Assembly: GCA_050249455.1 (NCBI GenBank)
Contig: JBFWQM010000033.1
Location: 1-29,099, forward strand
From: JBFWQM01 sp050249455
Lineage (GTDB): Bacteria; Pseudomonadota; Alphaproteobacteria; MPNO01; VGEU01
Reading direction: 5' to 3'
DNA length: 29,099 nt
Shown in pieces: positions 14,700 through 22,908 of this stretch. The notes under the pieces were generated by a model. The model was given only the letters and a program-made list of their open reading frames with translations, had not been told where the DNA came from and did no database searches. The stretch's first letter is position 1. The number at the start of each line of letters is the position of its first letter. A program made the translations under genes and the position numbers.

Positions 14700-15326
14700 T
14701 CAGCGCCGGTCGCGATACGCCTCACGCTCGCGACGGATCTCCTCCGCCGAATACGGCCGCGCCGCCGGATCGAAACGGTCCCAGCCGGTCTCGTGATACG
14801 CCGAACGACGCGATCCGAGGTCGACCGAAGCGGAATCCATGATCGCGCCGATGCGCGCTTGGTCGGCGTCGGGCACCCGCGCGGTCACCAGGGTGCCGCC
14901 GCGGCGGACGCCCTCGGCATAGAAGTGGGCGTCCTCCTCGCTCACCCCCGCCTGGGTCAGCGCGCCGATCGCCCCGCCCGCCGCGCCGCCGGCAACCGCG
15001 CCGGCCGCGGTCGCGGCGAGCCAGCCCGCGGCGACCACCGGGCCGAGCCCCGGGATTGCCAGCATGCCGAGCCCGGCCAGCAGGCCGGCGGCGCCGCCCA
15101 GCGCGGCGCCCACCCCGGCGCCGGTCGCCGCGCCCTCGGCGCGGTCGTCGACGCCGTCGCGGTCCGCGTCATGGCGTGCCGGCGGCACGCGGTCGTCGTA
15201 CCAGCCTTCGGTATTGTTGGCGATCATGCTGATGTCGTCGGGCGGCACGCCTGCGGCCTCGAGGTTGCGCACGGCCTGGGCGGCCGAGTCGTACGAATCG
15301 TAGAGGCGCGAGATGGTGACGGTCAT
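14700..15326 (-). CDS. YflT/general-stress-type glycine-rich protein
   Basis: 208 residues, ATG 15324-15326 with AAGGA about 8 bases upstream. The N-terminal module MTVTISRLYDSYDSAAQAVRNLEAAGVPPDDISMIANN (1-38) is the ferredoxin-like YflT/general stress 17M domain start, which recurs in the second half as FYAEGVRRGGTLVTARVPDADQARIGAIMDS. Between them is a glycine/alanine-rich hydrophobic segment (about 68-128), resembling glycine-zipper membrane segments. The C-terminus is charged (SAEEIRREREAYRDRR). Such proteins are typical stress-response genes in alphaproteobacteria with no known activity. It follows the PepSY gene by 30 bases and is likely co-transcribed from the promoter near 15720-15744. 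Confidence 0.78.
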   Translation of the reverse strand: MTVTISRLYDSYDSAAQAVRNLEAAGVPPDDISMIANNTEGWYDDRVPPARHDADRDGVDDRAEGAATGAGVGAALGGAAGLLAGLGMLAIPGLGPVVAAGWLAATAAGAVAGGAAGGAIGALTQAGVSEEDAHFYAEGVRRGGTLVTARVPDADQARIGAIMDSASVDLGSRRSAYHETGWDRFDPAARPYSAEEIRREREAYRDRR

Positions 15327-15356
15327 TGCACGGATTCCTTTTCGCTGCCGATGCCG

Positions 15357-15677
15357 CTAGCGGGCGATCACGTTGCCTTGGAAGTCGAGGCTGACGTCGA
15401 CCGTCTGGCCGTTGCGCATCGCCTTGCCACGCCAGATCCCGTTGTCGTCCTTCGAAAGCCCCGAGACGTCGGTGAAGCCCTTCGATTCGATCCGCGACTT
15501 CGCCTGGCCTTCGGTGAAGCTGTTGCGCCCCTCGACGGGGGCTGCGGGCGGCACGGTCTCGCCGGTGCGGATCGCGTCGTTCTGCGGGCCCGTGGCGGCG
15601 GGCGGGTTCTGCTGCTGTGCGACGGCGCTGCCCGCAAGCAAGGCGAGAGCGGCGGCCGCGACGAGGGTCTTGCGCAT
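15357..15677 (-). CDS. PepSY-like small exported protein
   Basis: 106 residues, ATG 15675-15677, AAAGGAC about 6 bases upstream. A signal peptide (MRKTLVAAAALALLAGSAVA, cleavage about 20-21) is followed by a Gln/Pro/Ala linker. A folded part (about 52-106) follows, with TEGQAKSRIESKGFTDVSGL, DDNGIWRGKAMRNGQTVDV and the ending SLDFQGNVIAR. This is the PepSY_2 pattern: one helix, then a three-strand sheet ending in D-x-x-G-x-V. PepSY domains are thought to inhibit or modulate proteases and other periplasmic partners. It is first in a two-gene unit with the YflT-like gene, pointing to a stress role. Confidence 0.8.
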   Translation of the reverse strand: MRKTLVAAAALALLAGSAVAQQQNPPAATGPQNDAIRTGETVPPAAPVEGRNSFTEGQAKSRIESKGFTDVSGLSKDDNGIWRGKAMRNGQTVDVSLDFQGNVIAR

Positions 15678-15719
15678 GCCGTGTCCTTTCGGGTGTCGAG
15701 TTCGTAAAGATGGCTACGT

Positions 15720-15744
15720 AATGCACACGGGTGCCGGCGGTTCC
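15720..15744 (-). promoter_or_regulatory. Near-consensus sigma-EcfG promoter (one mismatch)
   Basis: On the minus strand GGAAC (15744-15740) and CATT (15723-15720) are separated by 16 bases. The EcfG consensus is GGAAC-N16/17-CGTT, so the -35 and spacing are exact and the -10 has one change (G to A). It sits about 42 bases before the PepSY start, nearly the same distance as in the perfect site at 7058-7082. The two genes behind it are of stress-response type. Confidence 0.4.
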
Positions 15745-15847
15745 CGGGCCGCGCGCCCGTCGACGGCCCGAACATCCGGCTTGCCAGCGGCGCGATCCTT
15801 AGAAATGGTAGTAATGGTTGGCAACGGGCCGTCAGGCCCAGCGGGGT

Positions 15848-18097
15848 GTGGCCTTGCGAGGCGGTGGCCAGTTGACGCCGATCGTCGTCGGGTTCGTCGG
15901 CATCGCGCTGTCGCTCGTGGCGTTCTGGTTCGCGCAGGCGGCCGACGAGCGCCGCGTCCGCACGGTGCTGGACTCCCGGTCCGACTGGCTGGCGCGCGAT
16001 ATCGAGGCCAAGATCCGACTGTCGGGCAATGCCGTCGAGAGCCTTGCCATCGCGCTCGCCGCGAACCCGCGGCTAGACGCCGCGCAGTTCGCGCGCATCG
16101 CCGCGCGGGCGCGCCATGGCCTCCTCCACGTCAATTCGCTGCAGTGGGCGCCGCGTGTCGCGCGCGACGACATCGCCGCCTTCGAGCAAGCGGCGCGGGC
16201 GGACGGCCGGCCCGACTACCGGGTGTTCGACGTGACGGCCGATTTCCGGCGCACCGCCCTGGGCGAGCGCGCCGAATATTTTCCAGTGCTGTTCGACACC
16301 CGGTTCGGCGACGGCCGCCACGTGCCTGGCCTGGCGCTGGGGCTGCACGAAGGGCGCGGCCTGCCGATGCAGAAGGCGCGGGCCGAAGGCCGCCCGGTGG
16401 CCACCTTGCCGGTGCGTCCGATCGGCGCCCCGACGCCGCGCCTCGTCTATCTCCTGTTCTGGCCGGTCTACGAAGACGTCGATGTCCCGGCCACGGCGGC
16501 GGCGCGGCACGCCGGGCTGAGCGGCTTCGCGCTCGGCAACTACGACGTGGCGGCGCTGCTGACCGAGGCGCTGCGCGAGACGCCGCAGCTGCCCGATGCG
16601 ATCGCGTTCGCGATCGGCCCCGCCGCGGCCGGCGGCCCGCCCGCGGAGACCGTGGCGACCTATGCATCGGCCTACGGCAGGGTCGAGACGGCGCCCGCGG
16701 CGACGGCGGCCGTCGCGCCGGCGCAACAGGCCGTGCGCGCCTTCACCGTGTTCGACCAGCGCTGGCGGATCACCTTCGGCTATTCGGAGACGGCCGTCGA
16801 CGCGCTGCGGTCACAGAACGCCTGGGGATGGCTGCTCGCGGGATCGCTGCTGACCGCCTTCCTGGCGTTCTACCTCGTCCGCGCGCGCGACCGCGCCGCG
16901 ACTATCGCGGCGCTGGTGGAGGAACGGACGGCGGAGCTGCAGCGCACCAGCGCGCAGCTGCAGCAGGCGCAGAAGATGGAGGCGATCGGCAACCTGACCG
17001 GCGGCATGGCGCACGACTTCAACAACCTGCTGTCGGTGACGATCGGCAACCTGGACATCCTGCAGGACCGGCTGCGCCACGACCCCGAATCCCTGGCGTT
17101 CGCCGAGCAGGCCCTGCAGGCGAGCCTGCGCGGCGCCGACCTGACGCGCCAGCTCCTCGCCTTCGCCCGCCGCCAGCCGCTGCAGCCGAGCGTGGTGAAC
17201 GTCAACGAGCTGGTCGCCGGCATGACACGGCTGCTCAAGCGCATCCTGGAGGAGGATATCGAGGTTGCGCTGATCGCCGCGCCCGCCGTCTGGCCGGTGC
17301 TGATCGACCCCTCTCAGCTCAACGCCGCGATCGCCAACCTCGCCACCAATGCGCGCGACGCGATGCCGTCCGGCGGCCGGCTCACCGTCGAGACGCGCAA
17401 CGTCCAGCTCGATGCCGACTACGCGGCGGCAAACCCGGAGGTCGTGCCCGGCGACTTCGTCCTGATCGAGGTCTCCGACACCGGGACCGGCATGTCGGCG
17501 GAAGCGCTCAGTCGGGCGTTCGAGCCCTTCTTCACCACCAAGGAGGCCGGACGCGGCACCGGGCTGGGGCTCAGCATGGTGTTCGGTTTCGTCAAGCAGT
17601 CGCAGGGCCACGTCAAGATCTACAGCGAGCTCGGCCAGGGCACCACCGTGCGTCTCTACTTGCCCCGCGCCGAGGCGGCGGGCGTCGCGGAGTCGCCGCC
17701 GCCGCCGTTGCCCGTCGCGACGCCGGGCCACGAGACCATCCTGGTGGTCGACGACAACGCGCCGGTGCGGGCCACCGTGGCGCGCCAGCTCGCCGACCTC
17801 GGCTACCAGGTCATCGAGGCCGAAAACGGGCAGGCCGCGCTGGCGGTCCTGGCCGATACGGCACGCGCCATCGACGTGCTGTTCACCGATCTGGTGATGC
17901 CGGGCGGCATCAACGGCCACGACCTGGCGCGTGCGGCGGTCGCCGCACGGCCGGGCCTGCGGGTACTCTACACGTCCGGCTATTCGAGCGGCACGCTGCG
18001 CGGCGACGACCGGCTCAAGGAGGACGAGCACTTCCTGAGCAAGCCCTACCGCAAGGCGGAGCTTGCCCGGAAGCTGCGCGAGGTCCTCGGCCGCTAA
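15848..18097 (+). CDS. Hybrid sensor histidine kinase: CHASE sensor, HisKA/HATPase, receiver domain
   Basis: About 749 residues from GTG 15848; TTG 15818 and TTG 15854 in the same frame are possible starts, and no start has a clear ribosome site. A membrane segment (about residues 9-30) precedes a periplasmic CHASE-type sensor, which contains LLHVNSLQWAPRV, DYRVFDVT and AEYFPVLF. A second membrane segment (WGWLLAGSLLTAFLAFYLV) leads to a coiled coil and the HisKA box MAHDFNNLL with His about 389 (17012-17014). ATPase boxes are NLATNARDAM, VSDTGTGM, FEPFFTTK and GRGTGLGLSMV. A C-terminal receiver domain has VVDDN, phosphoacceptor Asp in FTDLVMP (17888-17890), TSGY and Lys in SKPYRK. There is no HPt or DNA-binding output domain, and no response regulator is adjacent. 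The signal is unknown; CHASE domains bind small extracellular ligands such as organic acids. The gene ends 1 base before the convergent DctP gene. Confidence 0.9.
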   Translation: MALRGGGQLTPIVVGFVGIALSLVAFWFAQAADERRVRTVLDSRSDWLARDIEAKIRLSGNAVESLAIALAANPRLDAAQFARIAARARHGLLHVNSLQWAPRVARDDIAAFEQAARADGRPDYRVFDVTADFRRTALGERAEYFPVLFDTRFGDGRHVPGLALGLHEGRGLPMQKARAEGRPVATLPVRPIGAPTPRLVYLLFWPVYEDVDVPATAAARHAGLSGFALGNYDVAALLTEALRETPQLPDAIAFAIGPAAAGGPPAETVATYASAYGRVETAPAATAAVAPAQQAVRAFTVFDQRWRITFGYSETAVDALRSQNAWGWLLAGSLLTAFLAFYLVRARDRAATIAALVEERTAELQRTSAQLQQAQKMEAIGNLTGGMAHDFNNLLSVTIGNLDILQDRLRHDPESLAFAEQALQASLRGADLTRQLLAFARRQPLQPSVVNVNELVAGMTRLLKRILEEDIEVALIAAPAVWPVLIDPSQLNAAIANLATNARDAMPSGGRLTVETRNVQLDADYAAANPEVVPGDFVLIEVSDTGTGMSAEALSRAFEPFFTTKEAGRGTGLGLSMVFGFVKQSQGHVKIYSELGQGTTVRLYLPRAEAAGVAESPPPPLPVATPGHETILVVDDNAPVRATVARQLADLGYQVIEAENGQAALAVLADTARAIDVLFTDLVMPGGINGHDLARAAVAARPGLRVLYTSGYSSGTLRGDDRLKEDEHFLSKPYRKAELARKLREVLGR

Positions 18098-18098
18098 C

Positions 18099-19103
18099 TC
18101 AGCGGTTCGACGCGGCGGTCGCCACCAGGAGGTCGTACATCTCCTTGACCGGCGGCTGGTCCTTGACCACCTCCGCCGCGACGCTGGCGAGGCGCGTCTG
18201 CATCGCCGCCTTCTCCGCCGCCGGCAGGGGGATGATCTCGCCGCCGCCGTCGCGCCACTGCTTCTCGGCCTCGCGGTAGGCCGCCTGCGTCACCTCGAAC
18301 AATTCGGGCTCGACCGCCCTGCCCTCGTCGCGCAGCACCTTCTGCAGGTCGGCCGGCAGCTTGTCGAGCCACGGCTTGCTGAGCATGCCGATCGAGACGA
18401 ACGCCGCGTCGTCGGTCTGGGTCAGGTACTTGGCCACGGTGAAGAACTTCATGCTGGCGAATGCCGGCAGCGCGCTCTTCACGCCGTCGATCACGCCCTG
18501 GCTCAGCGCGGGCAGGGTTTCCGGCCACGGCATCGGCGACGGGTTGCCGCCCAGCGCACGCAGCGGCTGCGCCTGCATCGGCGAGCCCATGACGCGGACC
18601 TTGCGGCCCTGGATATCGGCGACCGTGCGGATCGGCTTCATCGCAACGAACGACGACGGGCCGTAGAGGAAGAGGCTGACGCCGACCAGGTTCTTCGGCT
18701 CGGCGATGGCGAGGAACCGGTCACGGAACTTGGGGTCAGCCAGCGTGCGGCGGGCGTGGTCCGAATCGGTGAACCAGCCAGGCGAGTCGAGCACCTGGAA
18801 CCGCGGGTCGACGCCGGCCAGGAACGCGCCGGGCCCGACCCGCGCCTCGATGGTGCCGAGCTGCATGCCGGAGATCTCCGCGGTCGAGCCGCCGAGCTGC
18901 GCCGAGGGAAAGAGTTCCGCCTTGATGCGCCCGCCGGAGGCCTTCTCCACCCGCGCGGCGTAGCGCTTCATCCATTCGTGCTGGACGTCGTTGATCGTGT
19001 CGCAGCCGATCTTCATGGTCCAGGTCTGCGCCGTCGCGCCCGTTCCCGAAACCGCCCACGCCAGCACCGCGGCCGCCGCCGCGCGCGTTGCGAACCCGAT
19101 CAT
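18099..19103 (-). CDS. TRAP transporter DctP-family substrate-binding protein (orphan)
   Basis: 334 residues, ATG 19101-19103 with GGGGAGGA 5 bases upstream. A signal peptide (about 1-25, VSGTGATAQ) and a mature protein of DctP type are visible: TWTMKIGCDTINDVQHEW, the helix with VEKASGGRIKAELFPSAQLG, and the ligand region IQGRKVRVMGSPMQAQPLRALGG, which supplies the conserved Arg for the substrate carboxylate. After these come the GVIDGVKSALP hinge and a long C-terminal helix. DctP proteins feed C4-dicarboxylates or other organic acids to DctQ/DctM permeases; none are here. It is preceded by a good sigma-70-type promoter and divergent from the isochorismatase-like gene, with which it may share ligand-linked physiology. 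Confidence 0.88.
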   Translation of the reverse strand: MIGFATRAAAAAVLAWAVSGTGATAQTWTMKIGCDTINDVQHEWMKRYAARVEKASGGRIKAELFPSAQLGGSTAEISGMQLGTIEARVGPGAFLAGVDPRFQVLDSPGWFTDSDHARRTLADPKFRDRFLAIAEPKNLVGVSLFLYGPSSFVAMKPIRTVADIQGRKVRVMGSPMQAQPLRALGGNPSPMPWPETLPALSQGVIDGVKSALPAFASMKFFTVAKYLTQTDDAAFVSIGMLSKPWLDKLPADLQKVLRDEGRAVEPELFEVTQAAYREAEKQWRDGGGEIIPLPAAEKAAMQTRLASVAAEVVKDQPPVKEMYDLLVATAASNR

Positions 19104-19134
19104 CGTGTCCTCCCCTTCTCCGTTGGTTAAAGGG

Positions 19135-19163
19135 AATAGAAGGCTAGGTCCGTTAGCGGTCAA
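19135..19163 (-). promoter_or_regulatory. Sigma-70-type promoter for the DctP gene
   Basis: On the minus strand TTGACC (19163-19158) and TCTATT (19140-19135) are spaced by exactly 17 bases. The -35 matches TTGACA at 5 of 6 positions and the -10 matches TATAAT at 4 of 6. It lies about 31 bases before the ATG at 19103, giving a leader of about 25 bases that includes the ribosome site. Confidence 0.5.
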
Positions 19164-19233
19164 ATGAATTTTGCCGGGATGCGGCGGCGCGCTAACATCG
19201 CGGCGACGACGGGCGGCAGCGGAGGGCACGAGG

Positions 19234-19935
19234 ATGCACGACTGGCAGATCTATCCGGAGGTGATGCAGCGCGTCGCCGCCCGCCGCGGCGCCGGCCACC
19301 TGTACGACCGGCTCGACGGCCCGCGCACCGCGCTGGTCGTGATCGACATGCAGAACAACTGGGTCATGGCCGGCCAGCCGGGCTACGCCGCGGCGATCCC
19401 GGAGATCGTGCCCAACATCAACCGCCTGGCCGTTGCGCTGCGCGCCGCCGGCGGTACCGTGGCCTGGGTCCAGATGAACGCCGCGCGCGAGACGGTCGCG
19501 GCGTGGCCGCGCTTCCGCGAGTTCTTCCCCTCCGCTGCGGAGCTGGAGCGCTGGTCGGCCGCGCTGACGCCGGGCAGCCTCGGCTACCGGCTGTGGGACG
19601 GCCTCGACGTCCGGCCCGACGACATGGTGGTCGAGAAGAACCGCTTCAGCGCGCTGATCCAGGGCTCATCCGACCTCGACGCCCGGCTGCGCGCGCGCGG
19701 CATCGATACCGTCCTGGTGACCGGCACGGCGACCAACGTCTGCTGCGAGTCCACCGCGCGCGACGCCAACATGCTCAACTACAAGACGATCATGGTGGCC
19801 GACGCCAATGCCGCCCGGTCGGACGCCGAGCACAACGCCACCCTGTCCAACCTCTACGGCCTGATCGCCGATGTCATGACCGCCGACGAAGTGCTCGAGC
19901 GCCTGCCCGCCCGGCGCACCGAAGCCGCGGAGTAG
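19234..19935 (+). CDS. Isochorismatase-like cysteine hydrolase
   Basis: 233 residues, ATG 19234 with GGAGGG about 7 bases upstream (19221-19226). The active-site triad of the family is clear: Asp38 in ALVVIDMQNNW, Lys135 in VVEKNRFSAL and Cys170 in GTATNVCCESTARDA (a second Cys follows at 171). The family hydrolyses amides or ethers of small acids (nicotinamide, N-carbamoylsarcosine, ureidoacrylate, biuret, isochorismate). The TNVC-C-EST-type motif and 233-residue length suit an amidase such as N-carbamoyl or ureidoacrylate hydrolase, though the substrate is open. The gene is divergent from the DctP gene and alone on its strand. The longer frame from 19171 lacks a ribosome site and conserved residues. 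Confidence 0.87.
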   Translation: MHDWQIYPEVMQRVAARRGAGHLYDRLDGPRTALVVIDMQNNWVMAGQPGYAAAIPEIVPNINRLAVALRAAGGTVAWVQMNAARETVAAWPRFREFFPSAAELERWSAALTPGSLGYRLWDGLDVRPDDMVVEKNRFSALIQGSSDLDARLRARGIDTVLVTGTATNVCCESTARDANMLNYKTIMVADANAARSDAEHNATLSNLYGLIADVMTADEVLERLPARRTEAAE

Positions 19936-19958
19936 CGGCCTCCGAGACTTTCCCGGCG

Positions 19959-20543
19959 CTACCGGCTCGCCGCGTGGAAGTCGCGGTGGCTGGGCACCGG
20001 CGTGCGGCCATCGGCATGGGCCCAGAAGCCATCCGGGTCGCGGGCGAACGCGAGCAGCGGCTGCGATACGCCCCGCGCATGGCCCAGCGCCGCCGCCACG
20101 CGGCGGTCGAGGTCAGGCCACAGCGTCAGCACGTCGTCGCCGCCGATGGTGCCGCGGCAGTTCGGCGCGCCGCAGCGGCACGGCATCGGCTCGGTCAGGT
20201 TGAGGTTGGCGTATTCGCAGGTGATCTCGTCGCCGGCGGCGATGTCGCGCACCGCGATCTCGACCTGGTCGCCCACGCCCAGCATCGCCGGGTCGCAGCT
20301 GTGGTTGATGTAGCGCGCCGCGTCCCAGCACAGGATGTGGCGGCCGGCGGCGTCGGAATAGGCGTAGCGGTCGAAGATCGGCTGGTACGGCGGCGGGAAC
20401 GCCGCGACCTGATCGGCGGTGAAGATCAGGTCGAGCCGGCACAGCACCCATAGCACCGTCCCGCGCGGGATGGGTTCGCGGGCGAAGACGCCGTAGCCAA
20501 TCTCCGGGCTGACGAAGCGCAACTCGGTCGCAGGATGGATCAT
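19959..20543 (-). CDS. SET-domain protein
   Basis: 194 residues, ATG 20541-20543, starting 7 bases after the ABC exporter's stop, so they form an operon. A compact SET domain is visible. It has an N-terminal strand with IGYGVFAREPIPRGTVL (15-31) and the pseudoknot motif RYINHSCDP (77-85), then GDEITCEYA (104-112) with Tyr111 as the catalytic Tyr. Cys122, Cys124 and Cys129 (PCRCGAPNCRG) match a post-SET zinc cysteine cluster. SET domains methylate protein lysines using SAM. Bacterial members are sparse and often of unknown target. An aromatic pair (QPIFDRYAY) may form part of the lysine channel. It is not a fragment; the C-terminal tail of about 60 residues is unique. Confidence 0.85.
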   Translation of the reverse strand: MIHPATELRFVSPEIGYGVFAREPIPRGTVLWVLCRLDLIFTADQVAAFPPPYQPIFDRYAYSDAAGRHILCWDAARYINHSCDPAMLGVGDQVEIAVRDIAAGDEITCEYANLNLTEPMPCRCGAPNCRGTIGGDDVLTLWPDLDRRVAAALGHARGVSQPLLAFARDPDGFWAHADGRTPVPSHRDFHAASR

Positions 20544-20550
20544 CGGTCGC

Positions 20551-22773
20551 TCATGCGGTGCTGGGGGTGGCGAGACGCGCGTTATGCACCGCTTCCATGC
20601 GGTCGCGCAATTCCGGCGCGTGGTCCAGCAGGATTTCGAACTGGCGCCGCTGCAGCGACAGGAATGTGCACGGCAGCAGGGTCCGCACGCTGGCCGTCCG
20701 CGGCACCGAGCGCAGCAGCGCCAGCTCGCCGAAATGGTCGCCGTCCTCCAGCACCGCGACCTGGCGCTCGCCGCCGGCGTCGGCCGCCAGCACCTCCACG
20801 GCGCCCCGGACCAGGATGTAGAAGCGGTCGCCGTCGTCGCCCTGGTGGATCACCATGCGCCCCTCGGGGTGACGTTCGGACACGAACAGCGCCGCCGCCA
20901 GCCGCAAGGTCTCGTCGTCGAGCTGCTCGAACAGGCCGACCTCGCGCAGCCGTTGCGGCGACACCACCGCCGCGTCGCCTTCTTCGTTGAGCAGGAAGCC
21001 GCTCTGCTTGGCCCACAGGCGCGCGTACTGGCCGCCGTGCCCCAGCAGCTCGGCGTGGCTGCCGGATTCGACCAGCCGCCCCTGGTCGAGGACGTGGATG
21101 CAGTCCGCGACGGCGGCGGCGGTCAGCCGGTGGGTGACGGAAACGACGAGGCGGCCGGCGCCCAGGCGCGCCACGGTCGCGTTGATCGCCGCCTCGGTGC
21201 CGGGGTCGAGCGCCGAGGTGGCCTCGTCGAGCACCAGGATCCGGGGATCGCGCACGATCGCGCGCGCGATGGCGATGCGCTGCCGTTGGCCGCCGGACAG
21301 CCGCCCGCCGCGCTCGCCGACCAAAGTGTCGTAGCCGTCCGGCAGCGCGGCGACAACGTCGTGGATCTCGGCGGCGCGGGCCGCCGCCTCGATCTCCGCC
21401 TGGGTGGCGTCCAGGCGGCCGAGCCGGATGTTTTCCGCGACGCTCGCGTTGAACAGGAAGCTCTCCTGGAACACGACGCCGATCTGGTCGCGCAGCGAGG
21501 CCTGCGTCGTCGCCCGCAGGTCGGTGCCGTCGAACGCGATGCGGCCCGCGTCCGGCTCGTAGAGCCGCATCAGCAGGCTCAGGATCGTGCTTTTGCCCGA
21601 CCCGCTGGCGCCGACGAAGGCGACCGAGGCCGGCACCGGCAGCGTCACCGAGACGCCGCGCAGGTTGCGCCCCGCCTCGCTGTAGCCGAACGTGACGTTC
21701 TCGAACGCGATGCCGGCCGCCAGCGGCAGCAGGCCGGTCGCGCCAGGACGGTCGACGACCCGCGGCGTCACGGCAAGCAGCTCATCCACCCGTTCCATCC
21801 CGCCCGCGGCATGGACCAGCGTCGGCACGAACTGGGTCGTGTAGGCCAGCGCCGCCGAGGTGTTGAGGAACAGCGCGAGGAAGGCGGTCAGCGTGCCGAC
21901 CGTCATCATGCCGGACGCCGTCATCCAGGCGCCGACCGCGAGCACCAGCACCTGCAGCAGCATGATCCCCATGCCGGCCGATCGCTCGACCAGCGCCGAG
22001 AAGAAGCTGACCCGGCGGACGCTCGCGGTCAGGCGGGCGTTGCGGCCGGCGAACTGCCGCGTCGCCTCCTCCTGCAGGTTGAGCGCCTTGACGACCGGCT
22101 GGGACTGGACATTCTCCTGCACGACCGCGAGCGCGCCGCCTTCGGCCTGCTTGCGCGAAACGCTCGCCGCCACGGCGCGGGAGGCGAAGATGCGCGGGCC
22201 TAGCAGGCACATCGGCCATGCCAGCATCGCCACCAGCGACAGCCGCCAGTCGAGCCAGAACAGCAGGGCCGTCCCGGCCAGCACCTCCAGGGCCGGGAGG
22301 ATTCCCCACGGGATCGCGTTGGCGAGCGCCGCCTCGACCGAGCCGAGGTCGCCCGAGAAGCGGGCCAGCACGTCGCCGGCGCGCGACCGGGCATAGAAGT
22401 CGAGCGACAGCCGCTGGAGCTGGGCGAACATCGCGGCGCGCAGGTCGCTCAGCGCCTGGGCCGCCAGGCGGGCGAACACGTAATCGCGCAGCAGCCCAGC
22501 GCCCGACACCACGAGGCCGCCTGCCGCCAGCCCGACCAGGATCGTCGCGAGCAGCCGGTAGTCCCGGCCGATCAGCCCGTCGTCCACGATGAACTTGAAG
22601 GAGAACGGCAGCGCCGCGGCGAACGCCATCTCCAGCACCAGCCCGAACCCGACGACGACGACGCGCGGCCAGTAGGGCGATACCAAGCGCCCCAGCCGTA
22701 CCAGGAGCGACGGGATCGACATCGCTCCCTGGCCGGCATTCGATGGCGGCTTCGACGCGGCCGATTCGGCCAT
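20551..22773 (-). CDS. ABC exporter (permease-ATPase half-transporter) with C-terminal cyclic-nucleotide-binding domain
   Basis: 740 residues from ATG 22771-22773 (AAGGGA about 6 bases upstream); a TTG-initiated frame from 22848 would add 25 residues without homology. A type-IV ABC membrane domain with six helices covers about residues 35-310. The ATPase domain has Walker A GASGSGKST (about 388-396), Q-loop VVFQESF, signature LSGGQ (492-496), Walker B ILVLDEATS (Glu517) and H-loop SVTHR. From about 605 a cNMP-binding/CRP-like beta-barrel follows, with GDRFYILVRGAVEVL and the phosphate-binding cassette FGELALLRSVPRTASV. This keeps the Glu and the Arg of cAMP-binding cassettes. The protein may export a lipid or peptide in response to a cyclic nucleotide, or the barrel may act as a docking element. 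It is first in a unit with the SET-domain gene. Confidence 0.9.
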   Translation of the reverse strand: MAESAASKPPSNAGQGAMSIPSLLVRLGRLVSPYWPRVVVVGFGLVLEMAFAAALPFSFKFIVDDGLIGRDYRLLATILVGLAAGGLVVSGAGLLRDYVFARLAAQALSDLRAAMFAQLQRLSLDFYARSRAGDVLARFSGDLGSVEAALANAIPWGILPALEVLAGTALLFWLDWRLSLVAMLAWPMCLLGPRIFASRAVAASVSRKQAEGGALAVVQENVQSQPVVKALNLQEEATRQFAGRNARLTASVRRVSFFSALVERSAGMGIMLLQVLVLAVGAWMTASGMMTVGTLTAFLALFLNTSAALAYTTQFVPTLVHAAGGMERVDELLAVTPRVVDRPGATGLLPLAAGIAFENVTFGYSEAGRNLRGVSVTLPVPASVAFVGASGSGKSTILSLLMRLYEPDAGRIAFDGTDLRATTQASLRDQIGVVFQESFLFNASVAENIRLGRLDATQAEIEAAARAAEIHDVVAALPDGYDTLVGERGGRLSGGQRQRIAIARAIVRDPRILVLDEATSALDPGTEAAINATVARLGAGRLVVSVTHRLTAAAVADCIHVLDQGRLVESGSHAELLGHGGQYARLWAKQSGFLLNEEGDAAVVSPQRLREVGLFEQLDDETLRLAAALFVSERHPEGRMVIHQGDDGDRFYILVRGAVEVLAADAGGERQVAVLEDGDHFGELALLRSVPRTASVRTLLPCTFLSLQRRQFEILLDHAPELRDRMEAVHNARLATPSTA

Positions 22774-22908
22774 GCCCGTCCCTTGCGGCTGTTGCTGTAC
22801 GAAATGCCAGCCGCCGCGGTGGGGACGCGACGGATCGATCGTGGCCAATTATGATCCGACACGGCCCGGCTGCGAAGCCCGGCCTGCCAGCCGCTTGCGA
22901 GGCCGCTC

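Noticed and set aside
15373..18279. 968-codon frame overlapping the histidine kinase
   Set aside because: Shadow frame of the kinase in a different phase; composition is arginine-rich and it lacks motifs.
22774..22848. TTG-initiated extension of the ABC exporter
   Set aside because: It adds 25 residues with no homology, and ATG 22773 has a proper ribosome site.
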